A stretch of DNA of 64,000 nt from assembly GCA_907165065.1 (NCBI GenBank), contig OU015523.1:21851834-21915833 (forward strand), written 5' to 3'. A program made the translations under genes and the position numbers. A model generated the notes under the pieces. That model searched no databases and had not been told where the DNA came from. It saw nothing but the letters and a program-made list of their open reading frames with translations. This document shows positions 24,331 to 36,544 of this stretch, in pieces; the stretch's first letter is position 1, and each line of letters starts with the position of its first letter. Source of the DNA: Caprimulgus europaeus. Its lineage: Eukaryota > Chordata > Aves > Caprimulgiformes > Caprimulgidae.

Positions 24331-27300
24331 ATAGCCTCTGACCCTTAAAAAAAATCAATGAGATTGATTGAAAGGAGAGAGAGAACTAGGAGGATGCAGG
24401 ATAGCTTTAACCTTCACTGTCTAGAAAATTTAAAATATTCTGGTTTTGCAGGCATTGAACCTGCTATTTTTAATTTTCTTTTTAAAATGATTTACTTTTC
24501 ACCAGCCTACACTTTGAAACATCTTAAAACAAGGCTGTAGAAATGGTGTGTTCAAATGTTTCTCACAAATGTTTATCTTCAAATCACATTGTTGAGAAAA
24601 TAGGAGGGTTTTTTCTATAGCAGAATTCTGTACCTTCTGTTACTGTTTGCATTATGTATAGGATACCTTTAATTTTCTTTTATAAACTCTTGTTTCTTAT
24701 TTCATATATACATACCCAAGAATCTGTGCTCAGAAAAATAGTTCGGATAATTTCAGGGACATTATCAATCCGAATAAAGTTACCTGAACTGACATATTTG
24801 CAGGATCAGGCCCACTGATGATTGCAACAATAGCATGAAAGCAGCATGGAGGTGTGCCTTCTGGGAATATACAACATATTTTGGTGATCCTGTTCCACGT
24901 AATCTTGCATTTTTATAAATTTTATATATTTCTCTATATACATATTTACCTAATTAGTAAGAAATGAGTAAAAATGTCATACTGCAAAATTTATGAAGCG
25001 GGATTTTTAAAATAGTGCTTCACACTTTTATGTCTTTCTTATTGAACAGACTGCAAAGGCAAAACCAGTTTTATGAGCAGTTGGTATTTCATTTTAGTAC
25101 CAGGCCTTTTCTTCACATTGTGCTGATGCTGTATTAGGCAATAACACAAAGCAATTAGTGAAGAAAGTACAAAAAGTGTTCATTAACTAAAAAGTTAATT
25201 TGTTCATTATTTCATGCTTTTGAAGCACAAGAAAGCATAGGCTAGAAAGAATAAATATCATAGTGGTTACTTTTCACAAATAATTACTTTTTTAATTGAA
25301 AATGTCAGTGAAATCAAGGTATATTGAATATTATTCGTATACTTTCAAAGTAATTCAGACTTCAATAATTTCTGCTGTCATATGTCTGTGTTTTAATAAA
25401 GGGCAGGTAAACTGACAAGTCAGCAAGGAGATGGTATAATAGCGTTTCTCGAGCAAGAAGGAGCTTAGTGAGAGAGGGATATTGCTGGGTTTTTTTGTTT
25501 GTGTGATTTCCTTTCTATAATAGATTGTGTAAGCTATATATATTTTTTTAATACTTCACAATCAATTGGGAATTTCAGCTAAGTTACAAAAGGCACTGCT
25601 ATTGAAAAATAAGGCAAAGTCTGAGTGTACCATTTCTAAAGAAGAAATTAAGAGGGTAGATTTTTGTGACTGATCTGGGATGAGATAGCTGTGGGATTTT
25701 TCTGAAGTCTTTATCCTCTTGCTGTTCATCAGTGAGGTGAGAAGGTATCATGGACAATCATAAAAAAACCTATGACATATGCTTAGACACAGGTCACTAA
25801 CAGTCTCATTCTTCTAAGTCGCTTAAGTACTACATTAAAGGAAATGAAACATCTTATTTTAATGACATCCCTTTCATGTGCACTGTGATGAAGAAACTTT
25901 TGCTCCTAGAGAAAGAAGAGGGATGAGGGTGTTACCTCTCAACTGGAGCACAGTGAGAGTATGAAGATGAGAACTGTGAATTCAGAATAACGTTTGATAG
26001 TAGTGCATTTCTCCCTTCGTGTTAGATACGTTCTGATTTTGCTCCAATAGTTTCTAATTCTTAGATTTTTGTTATTTCTTCTTCCAGGGAATCCTTACCT
26101 TTCACACAAAGTTTGTATTAATATTTCAAGTTACCTTATTCTTGCTGTCTAAGAAAGAAAAAGCTCATTCTGTATTTGAATTGGTTTTGATATCTGACAT
26201 CCACATCCAGCCTCACCTCTCCTCCCCCTCTGCCCATAAGTGATAATTCAGGATATACTTTTTGTTTTCTTTAAGTTTATTTTTAAGTATTTGTTTTGGG
26301 GTCGTTTCAGCAATGGCTGCTACTCTCATTCTGTTCTTCATCTACACAACCGGCATCTCTCCGGTGTGGATGGGAGTGCTGTCCCCTTGTGGATCTTGTG
26401 GATGATGCCTACAGTCTTCACTGCCGCCTGCGAAACTCGGCAGTTCCCTTCAGCCCCTTTAAGATGGTGTCTGGTGCATTGCAGTCATTTGGCATTACTG
26501 AAGGACAGAATTAAGGTTCTTTTTGTATCTCATCCCACTGTCAGCTAAATCCTTCCCAGAAAAGGTGCAAAGCTGAGGTCATTTTTTTTCCATCTGTGAG
26601 GGGTTGGTTCCTGAAACAGTCACTCCTGGCTGAGGTATAAGTCTGTTAAAAAGCACCTATAGTAACAACTAAATAATTTTCTAGACCAATTTTTTGCATT
26701 TTGACTAATGAAAACAGCTGGATCATTAAATCCAGCAACTGATCTCCAATTATAACCTGTCTCGGATAGCGTGGTGCCCTGCTCTGGCAGATGCCCTCCC
26801 TGCAGACAGGCCCTCAGCCTCTGCCTCTGCTTTTGCCATGAAACACCTATTTGTTGCCCCTGCCCCATACCCACTGTGAGCACCTCTAGGAGCACAAATT
26901 CCTCACCCAAATATCGTTGCCATGGCACAGGGGCTAATTTAGCTATTCAGCATTTGCAGGGCTGCGGGGACTAAGGCTGTGCGTTTGGTCTCTCCAGCTG
27001 AAGGGCAGAGCTATGGTTAAAAAAGGTGTGGTTCTGCTTAGAAACAGAGGCAGTGTGTACAGACAGTGATGTAACTGTAAATGTAATGGGGTTTTCTTTC
27101 ACTATTTTTATTTGGGTCTATCAGCAGAATAAATGAAATTTAGGAGACCAAAATTGTGGATACATGCTACTTGGATTCTTTCTGTCCTCCTGAGAAACTG
27201 AGAGAAGGATATATGACAATTGCTGGAGCATTTTTATGAAAAGCTTTTTGATCTTTTCAGGACCTGCACAGGGATAAAAAAAGTTAAGTGGATGACATTT

Positions 27301-27559
27301 AATCTTCATACAGTGAATAATAATTACAGGCAAGATTTTAAAGTGGCTCTGCTTATATTTAAGCCAAATGCTTCTTTTCTCCTTACATTGCATTGGGGTA
27401 TACTGTACTGTCGATGCAAAACATAAATGATTGGACAATTCCATGAAATTCAGACAAGCATACAAAAATGTCTTTGCAACTTTTTCACACTTACCCTCAA
27501 ACGGAAAATGGATTTTTTCTAGTGGTTGAATAGCCAGAAATGAGTTGTTCATAACTAGG
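24331..27559. other. No gene seen; small GC-rich patches
   Basis: Contains GC-richer patches near 26330-26480 and 26770-26990 and the 143-codon minus frame 27121-27552, whose sequence shows no domain I recognise. The words CAGGATCAGGCCC at 24801-24813 resemble the core of an old amniote repeat. No gene supported. Confidence 0.5.
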
Positions 27560-29340
27560 TTGAGGGGAGAAGAGTTCTATAATATTGAATTAGTGAAAGG
27601 AGTGAACAGCTTCAGTTTAATTCAACTAGTCTTCTATTTTTAATCTCCAAGGAAACAGCTGAGTTGAATGTTAATTAAACAACAGTCTTTGATCCACCCA
27701 GCCACTCCTGGAGGCATAATAATAATATATAAGCACACACGCAGCAAATATATAATAGGTACATTTAAAGGAGTGCATCTGACCTTGCCATATTCACATT
27801 TAAAATGTTTCTTGCTGACCTGTTCTTATACTATTTAAATAGAGAAAGGGAAAAAGAGGAGAAAACTCTGATGGTCCGAAAGGTAGGGCAGGAGAGCAAG
27901 TGTGAGTTGCTGTTTGGAGGGTGTAGAAGGGTTAATGATTAGAAGAGTGGAATCAGGAAAGACCTTAAGCCCAGATCTATGACAGTGGTAATTGAGCTGA
28001 TTGATTACGACATCTCGTTTCAGAGGACTATTGATTTAATCTAGTCTGCAGTCCCATTGGCCCCAGAGGTGCTCCCGAGTGAGGCTCAGCACTTGAACCT
28101 GGGTACTCTTCCCTACTCACCGTCTGGATATAAATTTCCAGAATCTGCAGCCATTTATAATTTTCACTCATCCTTATGCTTTTATTCAAAAGCTTCTAAT
28201 TTCAGCAGGCTAATGTTTTTAACCATTGAGGGGGCAGACTCAGGGAAAATGAGATGGTACAGACTGAAAAGGGTGGGTTTTGAAAAAAAAAAAAAAAAAA
28301 AGAGACAGAGAGCTGGGGCTATGTGGCTAGTATTTGCATCTGTTGTTTCTGATTCGCAGAGCTAGCAAAGACTGCTTTTGGAGGCAGTCCACAAAGCTGG
28401 GCTATCAGTAGGCAGTTTGCTGTACGCGCACGTTCAATTATTAAAATAGTAGACTTTTTTTTCTGTCTGATAGCCATAGCGAGGTCATGACATTAATTTA
28501 TCCAGGGTATTGTGGGTAACTATACAGAAAAAAAGCATAAAGGGCACAGATGCTGGAGCAGCAAAATATGGATGGGTCTGAGCAAAAGGAGATTAAGAGA
28601 CGATGACCAATCTAATGTACGTATAGCAGTAAGAAGCCGGCAGACTATTGATGGCAATAAGTATTTTAAGCCATGCTGTGCATGTGTTTTGGTTTTTTTT
28701 TTAATACCTCAGTAAATGCTAAACTGAATGCTGTGATCCTGTATTTTTTCAGTTTCACAAATCTGATTTTGGTCTTGTTTTTGTTGTCTCATGCTTGACG
28801 TTCTCCGCTTGTTCTGTCTCTGTCTGTGGATGTGTATCTGTCTCCGTCTTTTCCTTTCTCCGAGATTACAAACTTAACTGTTTCCTAATTGTCTACTTTC
28901 TTCCATCCTTTGCCTGAGAAATTTATTAACATCATGACAACCGGTCATAAGCACATAGTAACTGGTCTTAGGGCGTGTACCCCAGCATTTTGGCTTCCTT
29001 TCTTTACTTTGGGGCTGCGCAGTGTTTTCTTTTGGACCTTTCCAGTGAGCTGATGCCCTTCACGTTTGCTGCCACCGTAAGGTTGCCAAACGGCTACCTG
29101 AGCCGGGACTGCGGTGTAGCACTGCATCCTGGGACCTGCCTGGCTGGCTATGCCGAGCGTTTCTACGGCATCAGACAGCTTTGAGAATTGGCTGGCGAAT
29201 TGCGTATCACCTGTCCCCCCCCCTCTGGTAAATAATTTTTATACCGTGAATCACAGTGTTGTGGTATTGTCTGGAAAAATAATTCCCAAATACTGTTGGC
29301 GTAAAAAGGGAAAAGCTGAAAGATTGTCAACACCGTAAGT
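27560..29340. promoter_or_regulatory. Candidate regulatory block with retained CpGs
   Basis: Compared with the CpG-poor flanks, CpG dinucleotides are frequent here: I count about 17 in 28901-29340. The block also carries a TGATTGATTA PBX/HOX-type site (27998-28007), several ATTA cores and TTAATTAA-like words. A poly(A) run interrupts it at 28283-28301. Retained CpG plus homeodomain sites suggests undermethylated enhancer-type DNA. No frame inside is recognisable as protein (the 28975-29184 frame is short and unmatched). Inference only. Confidence 0.3.
28283..28301 (+). repeat. Poly(A) tract of 19 bases
   Basis: Homopolymer A19. No retroposed gene body recognised upstream. Confidence 0.85.
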
Positions 29341-30605
29341 CACTAAAGTCCCTTGCCTTAAGAACAAAGGAACAAGGTAAAAATGCACACAATAATTATG
29401 TTTGGTGGATTTTCATAGCCTGTCAGACAACTTGTGCCTGTGTTTTAGTTAACAGACTTTGTGCTTTGTTTTGTGTTGTGTATTTTATATATATGTCTTG
29501 AGTTTCTCTCTGTGTGTGTATTTGATGTACGTGTATGTGCACAGACTGCTCTACCAGCACGGAACAAATGCCATACAGATAAATACACAAGTGTAGCTCA
29601 AACATGCATTTTCAGTACTCGGTGTGGTGGTACGGGTGTATTGCCATTGTTCTCTTGCAGTGCTCCCTGTGATGCAAGCAGCTTCTCTCTCTTTTTTTTT
29701 TTTTTTTTTCATTAAAGAGTCTAAAATTAAAAAAAAAAAAGAAAAGAAAAAAAAATACTTAGTCCAGTTAAATACTGATTGAAGCCCAGAAACTCATTAT
29801 TTCAGCACAGTAAATGGTGATTCAGACCCTGGCGGTGTTTTGGCTATGAGACAATTCCTATTTATAAAGAGCACAATGAGTGAGGGGAAAAAAAGATAGC
29901 ACTAATTTTGAGGAAGATTAATATTAGTCTTTTTAATGTTCATTATTTTATGAAGAAATGAATCCTTGTAGCTTTTGAAAGCTAACGTGCCCTTCCCACT
30001 GGTATTTATTCAAGCAAAGGAAAAAATGAAGAAGGCGTAGAATAAACTCCTAAGACTGTTCAAGAATTACTGGCATTATTTCTCTCTACATCACGTGTGA
30101 GCCTGGGTTGCCTGCTATTCCTGAGGCAGAGGATCGAGGATGAAAGTCTGTGTGTCAGAGCCTGTTTTCACGACTGCATTTGGAGATCTGTCTTATTGAT
30201 TAGGAAAAAAAGGGGGTGGGAATAGGAGTGTGAGGTGAGGGGAGGACCAACTGACTACTGGCTTATTGCAGCTCAAGACATTTTCTTCCGGAAAGATGTC
30301 AAACAACTGAGACACAGCAACAGAGGAAGTAGAAAGGTGGAAAAATAAGAAGAGGGACCCTCTGGAAGAAATGAAGGCATTCCTTATGAGAGCCTTGAGG
30401 CTTTTTTTTTTTTCTTCTAACATCTGACCCACAAGGGCTAGAGTGACAGCGTCATGCAAATGCTGCAGTCCAGCAGGTCTGAGAGAGGGTGGATGCTAGA
30501 GAGTGAGTTAATGTTAATGATGAGTGCAGTGAAAATACCAGCCGATACCACCCCCTCCACACACAACTGCTCTGAGTCAGCATCCGCTGCTTTGCCTTGC
30601 CTTTT
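29341..30605. other. No gene seen; T-rich and A-rich runs
   Basis: Includes T18 at 29692-29709 followed by an A-rich run at about 29727-29757. Otherwise unremarkable. Confidence 0.55.
30454..30461 (+). promoter_or_regulatory. Octamer (POU) motif ATGCAAAT
   Basis: Exact match to the OCT/POU-domain consensus, about 150 bp before the GT/GC tract. A single 8-mer is expected by chance once or so per 64 kb, so this is only suggestive. Confidence 0.2.
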
Positions 30606-30690
30606 TGTGCGTGCGCGTGTGTGTATGTGCGCGCGCATGTGTATGTGTGTGTGTGTGCGTGCGTGTGTGTGCTAGTGACTGTGTGTGTGC
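30606..30690 (+). repeat. (GT/GC)n alternating purine-pyrimidine tract
   Basis: About 85 bp of mainly GT and GC dinucleotides, including GCGCGCGC. Strict purine-pyrimidine alternation over long stretches gives Z-DNA-forming potential. Confidence 0.9.
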
Positions 30691-31141
30691 ATGGAAGGTA
30701 AAGCCTGTCAGTCAGTGAGAAGCAAAGGTACGTTTGAGAGCAACTAAAATCTGACTGATTTCCATCTTCAGAGCATCAGATGTATTCCCTAAAGAGGATG
30801 GGTCTATGCGATGGGGGTGGTATAATTATGTTAATGTCATATTTATAGAGGGGAGAGATTTTTCATTCTAATTATTGATTTTAAAGCTGTGGTCAAAATT
30901 GTTTGTTAAATCATGATCAGCTTTAAAAAAAAGATTGAATGAAATCTAGGGACTGCTATACATATATATCTCTCATATATATATATTTTGTTTCGTTTAA
31001 CTATTTTGTGTCTGAGGCATAACTGATTGAATGGTGCACAGTGACAAAGAAACGGCTCTTATATAATGTTGCATTATATCGTCAACTGAAATAATATTTT
31101 AAATAATCCAAAATGTTCTGAAATCTGAAGTATCATTCTGG
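30691..31141. other. No gene seen
   Basis: AT-rich, with an AT dinucleotide stretch near 30958-30988. Confidence 0.55.
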
Positions 31142-31175
31142 AGGGGAGGGTGAAGGGCAGGGGTGGGGGTGGGAG
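31142..31175 (+). repeat. G-rich tract with G-quadruplex motif
   Basis: Six runs of three or more Gs with loops of 1-4 nt. This satisfies the usual G3+ N1-7 rule with spare runs. Confidence 0.75.
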
Positions 31176-31501
31176 GCACTGGCAAATCTTTTCTTCAGCA
31201 GAGCGCTCTGTGCAGCTTTCTTGTAAATGGATGATTCACCTGTTCGACCAGCAGAGATTCTAATTCTTCCCCCCCTCTTCTCTTTTTTTTCCTTTTTAAA
31301 GCTGAACGGCTTCCCGAAGAGCACTGAGTTTTCTATGCCAGATTCTGCTCCAGTGGCTAGGACCTTTATGGCTGCTGTTTCTTTTGCTCTGGGCTCTGAT
31401 GGAGGAAAAAAAAAAAAAAAAGCCACGGTGGATCCCATCCCTAAAGTAGAAATTTCCTTTTTCATTCTGCAAACAAGGCTAAAGATCGGAGGAGAATGAA
31501 T
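31176..31501. other. No gene seen; CpG-containing stretch with C/T and A runs
   Basis: Contains a pyrimidine tract around 31263-31300 and A16 at 31406-31421. Overlapping frames on both strands (31133-31465 minus, 31227-31499 plus) have low-complexity products and are not credible genes. Confidence 0.5.
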
Positions 31502-31540
31502 GCGAAAGTAATTTGGGATTGTGGTTGTGCCATTAAAAGT
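31502..31540 (+). mobile_element. Mariner-ITR-like stretch
   Basis: GCGAAAGTAATT (31502-31513) and GCCATTAAAAGT (31529-31540) occur in the order and near the spacing found in the terminal repeats of MADE1/Hsmar-type mariner elements. The separation is several bases longer than in those. No opposite end or transposase frame was found nearby. It could be a solo relic or coincidence. Confidence 0.3.
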
Positions 31541-32208
31541 GGTCGACTTCAGAACAAAATTATTTGGGAAATACGAGCATTTCTTCTCACTGTATCGACA
31601 GTATTTGAAAGTTATGTGTGCTTTGAGTAATCTGGTTCAAGTGACAACAACCTCTGCATGTCAATGTTTTCTACAGCTCATGAAGCGAAAGCTAGTTGTG
31701 CTATTGGAAAGGAAGAAGCTTTTGCTAGCAGCCTGTAGAAGGATTAAATGTTGAACGTGGGGAAGAGGCAAAAAGTGAATACACACCCAAAGGTTATCCT
31801 TGCATCGTGAATGGGTTTAAAATACTCTGTAACCCAGGGCCCACCTGAACAGTAGGACTAAAAGTATAATGGGGAAATATTTCAATTAGAAACCCCTTAA
31901 CAAGAATTTAATCCTTCTTTCAGGCATTAAGGGAAATAGAATAAAATTGTTACTCTACAAATCTGTGGGAAACAGATTTTAACCCATTTTTAGATGTCTC
32001 CCTCTGATGCATTATAATATGGCTTCTTGTGAGACAAGGCAGTGAAGATTTTTTCCTGTGTTCTTTGTTTTTTCTTTTAAAAAGTTAAGGACTATACTCT
32101 AAGAAAAGTCTGTTCAGTCAGCTGATACTTTGTTTGAATGTATGTATGTGTCTTGCCTGCTTATTTGATCTTTTCTGCCCCCTACTTGAAACTGTGTTTT
32201 CTTTATCT
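31541..32208. other. No gene seen
   Basis: An open frame of 77 codons (31521-31754) has no recognisable domain. Otherwise plain AT-rich DNA. Confidence 0.5.
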
Positions 32209-32265
32209 GGGGGGAAGGAGGGGTTGTTGATTTGGGGGGGAAGGAGGGGTTGTTGATTTGGGGGG
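32209..32265 (+). repeat. G-rich 26-bp tandem repeat, about 2.2 copies
   Basis: The unit is a run of 6-7 Gs, then AAGGAGGGG and TTGTTGATTT, repeated with a 26-bp period. Five G runs give quadruplex potential on the plus strand. Confidence 0.9.
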
Positions 32266-35200
32266 AACATAGTTTTAGGTTTGTTTTGGTTTTTTGTTTT
32301 GATTTGATTTGTTGGGTTTTTTTAACAATAGCAGTGAAAATTTTACTGACAGCGATTATGACTACTAAGCAATTCAGTTTATTGGAAGATGAATTCTACT
32401 GGATCATTTCAGACTTTTCCTAGTCCCTGAGACCCTAACTTGTGAGGTTTTTTAGCAACAATCACAAGTCAGGCTCTTGGGACCTAGGCGGAGGGGAACC
32501 AGCAGCTTTGGACTGTGATTGTTTCTTTGCAGAATTTAGAGGACCAAAGGAGCTTTCCTTATCTGGAAGGGAAAAAAGAAAAATATATCCATTTCAATTG
32601 TTAAGCAGCAGAACTGTTCTTAAAATAAAAAAAAAATCTGTTATCCGTTGTGCAACATATAGGATGTTACATATTTATATGTTTAGAAAGCTGGACTAGA
32701 TGCCATGTTACATTTAGAATTAAAATTTAAACTGAATGTCAGTTTGCACCTCCAAAAAAATCCCCAAACCTCAAAACAGATGCTAAGATATACAAAAAGC
32801 TTTCAACCACATTATTATTATTATAGACAATTCTGATAGATAATTACCACAAAGTATATTTTCAGCTATATTGTTACAGCATTAATTAACTTTTAAAACA
32901 TAAACACTGGTGTTTGAGGCCTAGAAAACATTCATTCTATTGTTATTTGAATAATGATTTCAGTTTACAGGAAAATTGTTGCTTTGCTTTTCCTGTAACA
33001 TGGGACAAAGATTACTTTGTAGTTAGTTGCCATCTTTTTTCTTTATCTAAGTGAGTACACAATACGGAATATTTAAAATCTCTCATTTAATTTACATTTT
33101 AATCTGATAGAGAATATTGGCGAAAAAAAAATCATACTATAGCATTAAAAACACTTTACACCCAGAATCACATTTCCCGTACCTGTACAATTTAAACTGA
33201 GCTGGCAATACCCTAAGCACCGGACTCAACTTCTAGCCTCTCCATCACCTCTTGCATTTTTTTCCCCCTCTGACAAAAAAACCAGAGTGATCTTTAGATT
33301 GTCCCTCATGTGTTAAGTACTTCATTGACTTTGCATAAGAAGATTCATAGGCACACAAGTTATTCTGCACTGTTCATTAGTCTTGAACTTCTGATCTACA
33401 ACATATAATTTCATTTGTATTTCTACTGTTTTATAGGTGGGTTAGTTCTGAGTCATTTTTCTCTGTTTCCTGCGTCTAACCCAAGATGCTGCAGGACCTT
33501 GTTGATACAACAGACTTCACTGAGACAAAGGCTTCACACAGATCAGGCATCTAAACTATTTATTCATTTCAAAAGTCTTATTTTGGCTGCAGAATATTTT
33601 TTCCACTTGTGTGGGAGGAATTGTGTTTTATTGTAAACATCAACACTATTGTTAAAATAAATTGTTCTTATCTGTTAGTATAATACTTTTTCTTGTCTTG
33701 TTTTCTTAAGAGAAAAAAACTCTGCACTATACGTAGTTTTCAAGTTGCTCAAGATATAATTAGTCTTTAAATAGTCATAAAAATATTGCCTTAGCAATTA
33801 CAATGATGATACAGTTCCTGTAAATATGCAGTTCTTTTCTTTGTAAACTGTCAATCCACATGCTAAGAACACTCAAAAGAGCTACTTGCAAACATTCAGA
33901 CACAGAAGTAATTTTTTAACGCAGATGCATTATTCAACATTGACTTCTATTTAGGCAATATTAGAAAAGTAGATCTGAATCTGCATAGAAAAGAGAACAT
34001 ACCCAGCTAGGTGCTACACTCATGAAGCACTTTGGTAGCAACTGACATGTGTTATGTACAATAGTTTTCAGTACTGAAAGTGATCTATTTAAAATACTGA
34101 TCAGGTGAACAGGTATTCTATTCATTCAAACTATAAAATGAGATAAACTGTATTGTGTGTAGGTATATACATGTCAATATATAATTTAAATTATTCATAG
34201 TATTCATCAAAATAAAAAACCTTATAGGTTTAATCAGATATATGATGCTACAGCAAAAGCCGTAAATATGCAGTACTGTCTCTGCATTACTGCTTAAATT
34301 GGAATAACTCCAGTGGCTCTTCTCTGCCCATCGTACTCACTGCTGCCCCTTGCCATAGAGATGAAAAAGTTGCTACATTGCCTTCCTTTTTCCCTCCTCC
34401 CTCTTCTTCCCCAGTTTCAACATAGCAAAACTAGCCTCTGTTACACGTTGAACTCCTTGTGGTGGGGCAGAGGTGGCTGGAGGGTAAGGAGAAGCCTGGT
34501 CTTCACTTGGGCAGAATTCCCACCAAGGTCAACAAGATGTTTCCCTGTCCTGGGACTGCATGACAGTGACTACAGACAACATGCAGGAAGGAGTCTTATT
34601 TACACATTGACAGTCTATGAAAGCTATCTCTATTAGCACAAACAAATAGAAAGCATCATCTTTGGTATGCTATGCTTAGGTATATGTACAGAATTTCAAT
34701 ATATTCTTATTTCTAAATGGCTTTATTTTGTTTCAGTCCAAAATGGTTTTAAATGCTATTTAATATGTGATTTTGGAGTAATCAGCTTGGGCTACAACAG
34801 AAACAAAAAACCAAAACACAAGCTCTTGCAAATGGGGAGAAAGAGAACGAGAGAGAGTGAAAATGATGTGTGGTGCATACAAAAAAGGAATGATATTAAC
34901 AATTCGATGAATTCCTAGTTGGTGGACCAGACTGAGCCAGACGCATATATTAACGGCTGTCTGCTGCTGATGTGAGCCTGCTCAATGCGGTGGAAATGAA
35001 GGATCACCTAGTCTCTGACACCAGCTTATTTGTACATTTTAATTTTAAAAAGGAAAATCACTGTTTTACATAAACATCTCAACCCCTGCATGATTTTCTT
35101 TCTTTTTTCCCCCCTCATATTGTTTGCTAATTTACTGTCAACTTAAAGTGCTGTTTAGCTACAGCCCAACAAAACAACAGTCAAAAAGCAGAGGGAAGTA

Positions 35201-35871
35201 TTAGCTTCTCTTTTGTCTGCCATATACAATTGGGTTATTATTATGATAATTGTCTGCTTTAATTTTTAGTCTTCATGGGAGATGCAACAATTTTCCAGAG
35301 CTTCATCTTTGATGCATTTTATGTTCCAACAAGGTATCATTTCATTTTAAACCTAAACACACAAAAAAATTGCTTACAGATCAAGCTGGGGTGGTTTGAT
35401 AAATTATTTTTATTAACTTGAAAATCTTTAACACCTTAATATATGGGACAGGATTTTTTTTTTCAAACCATGTAAACACTAAGATCCATTAATACAGTGC
35501 TGAAGACTATTACATGAGTTGAGGGAATTCCAATCCAAGTTAATTATTGTTGGAATTAGAGAAAAGAATATTTTACTTCAGTCATATAACAAGAATCTAC
35601 AATTATCACATTTCAGGGCATTGCTCTATTCATCTGATGAGAAATGTCAATGAAGTTTAACAGAAGAAGTTATGCATTTCCATGGGTAATGAAAATTGGC
35701 ACATTCACGATAAGCTAGCACAACATTTTCAGTGTGTTAATATGCAGTGCAGCAAAAAATTTCTGTAGGCAGTAAATGTAGCCATCATTTTGATTTGCCC
35801 ATATGATGATGATGCTCAATTCCTGACTGGGTTCTTAATTTCTCACTGAAAAGCAGTCAACTCCTCTTACG
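32266..35871. other. No gene seen; AT-rich DNA
   Basis: About 3.6 kb. T/G-rich sequence near 32278-32322 and a pyrimidine-rich patch near 34380-34420 are the only notable points. No gene or transposon recognised. Confidence 0.55.
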
Positions 35872-35942
35872 AACTGGCTGTAGCCTAGAAAAAGAAAAAG
35901 AAAAAGAAAAAGAAAAAGAAAAAGAAAAAGAAAAACTGGCTG
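35872..35942. repeat. (AAAAAG)7 microsatellite between 9-bp direct repeats
   Basis: Seven AAAAAG hexamers (35889-35930, trailing As to 35935) lie between two copies of AACTGGCTG (35872-35880 and 35934-35942). The flanking copies could be a target-site duplication around a tiny retroposed A-rich insert, or chance. Confidence 0.85.
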
Positions 35943-36436
35943 CTGTCTGAAGTCTATAGCTAGTAGCTAGGTAGTCACATAGAGACATGTAATTAAAAAA
36001 AAAAAAATCTGGGGTCCTATAAAAGCACCAGCTTGTAACTGTATCGCTCAATTAGAAGTAGATTTATTTTATTTTGTTATGGTTATTTAAAGTATTTTTG
36101 TCCAAACAATGTATCTGAGACATTCATCACCTTGTTAAATTTTTTCATTGTTTGATGATTACAATAGACATCTTCAGAATTTGTTGGATCCTGTGTCGTT
36201 CCATTCCTTGGCAACACTAGAGTTATTCTTACCTGGTGAGTTATATTCTGATCAGAATATAGCTATATTAATTTGTCTGCAAAACTGTATTTTACTTGCA
36301 GTGCCTGAGTATCAACAAGTGAATGGACTATGGAAGCACTAGAGAGTAAGTGAACATAAGATTATTAAGATCAACACTGATAAAATTATTTAATCTTTAT
36401 AAGCATCTTTAACCTATTAAGTAGGATTTAAAACTA
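35943..36436. other. No gene seen
   Basis: Contains an A-run near 35995-36007 and a short frame at 36148-36342 without motifs. Confidence 0.5.
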
Positions 36437-36485
36437 ATCACAGAATCATCCAGTCGATTATAGACTGAAGTTTATCTAGTAAGCT
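36437..36485 (-). mobile_element. Possible CR1 3'-tail scrap
   Basis: AATCACAGAATCAT followed within 40 bp by a TATCTAGT word matches the start of CR1 copies in minus orientation (tail, then the 'ATCATCTAGTCC' block). It is very short and diverged. Confidence 0.35.
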
Positions 36486-36544
36486 TTCAGAACTGCAATC
36501 TTTACTTCTGTTCCTGCTTATTTAGGAGCTAAGTATTAGTTGTA

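Noticed and set aside
27121-27552. 143-codon minus-strand open frame
   Set aside because: No recognisable domain, no splice or start context, and a similar-size frame is expected by chance in 64 kb of six-frame translation.
28399-28475. MicroRNA precursor based on the 9-bp inverted repeat
   Set aside because: Pairing stops after the 9-bp arms, so the remaining 58 nt cannot form a Drosha-type stem.
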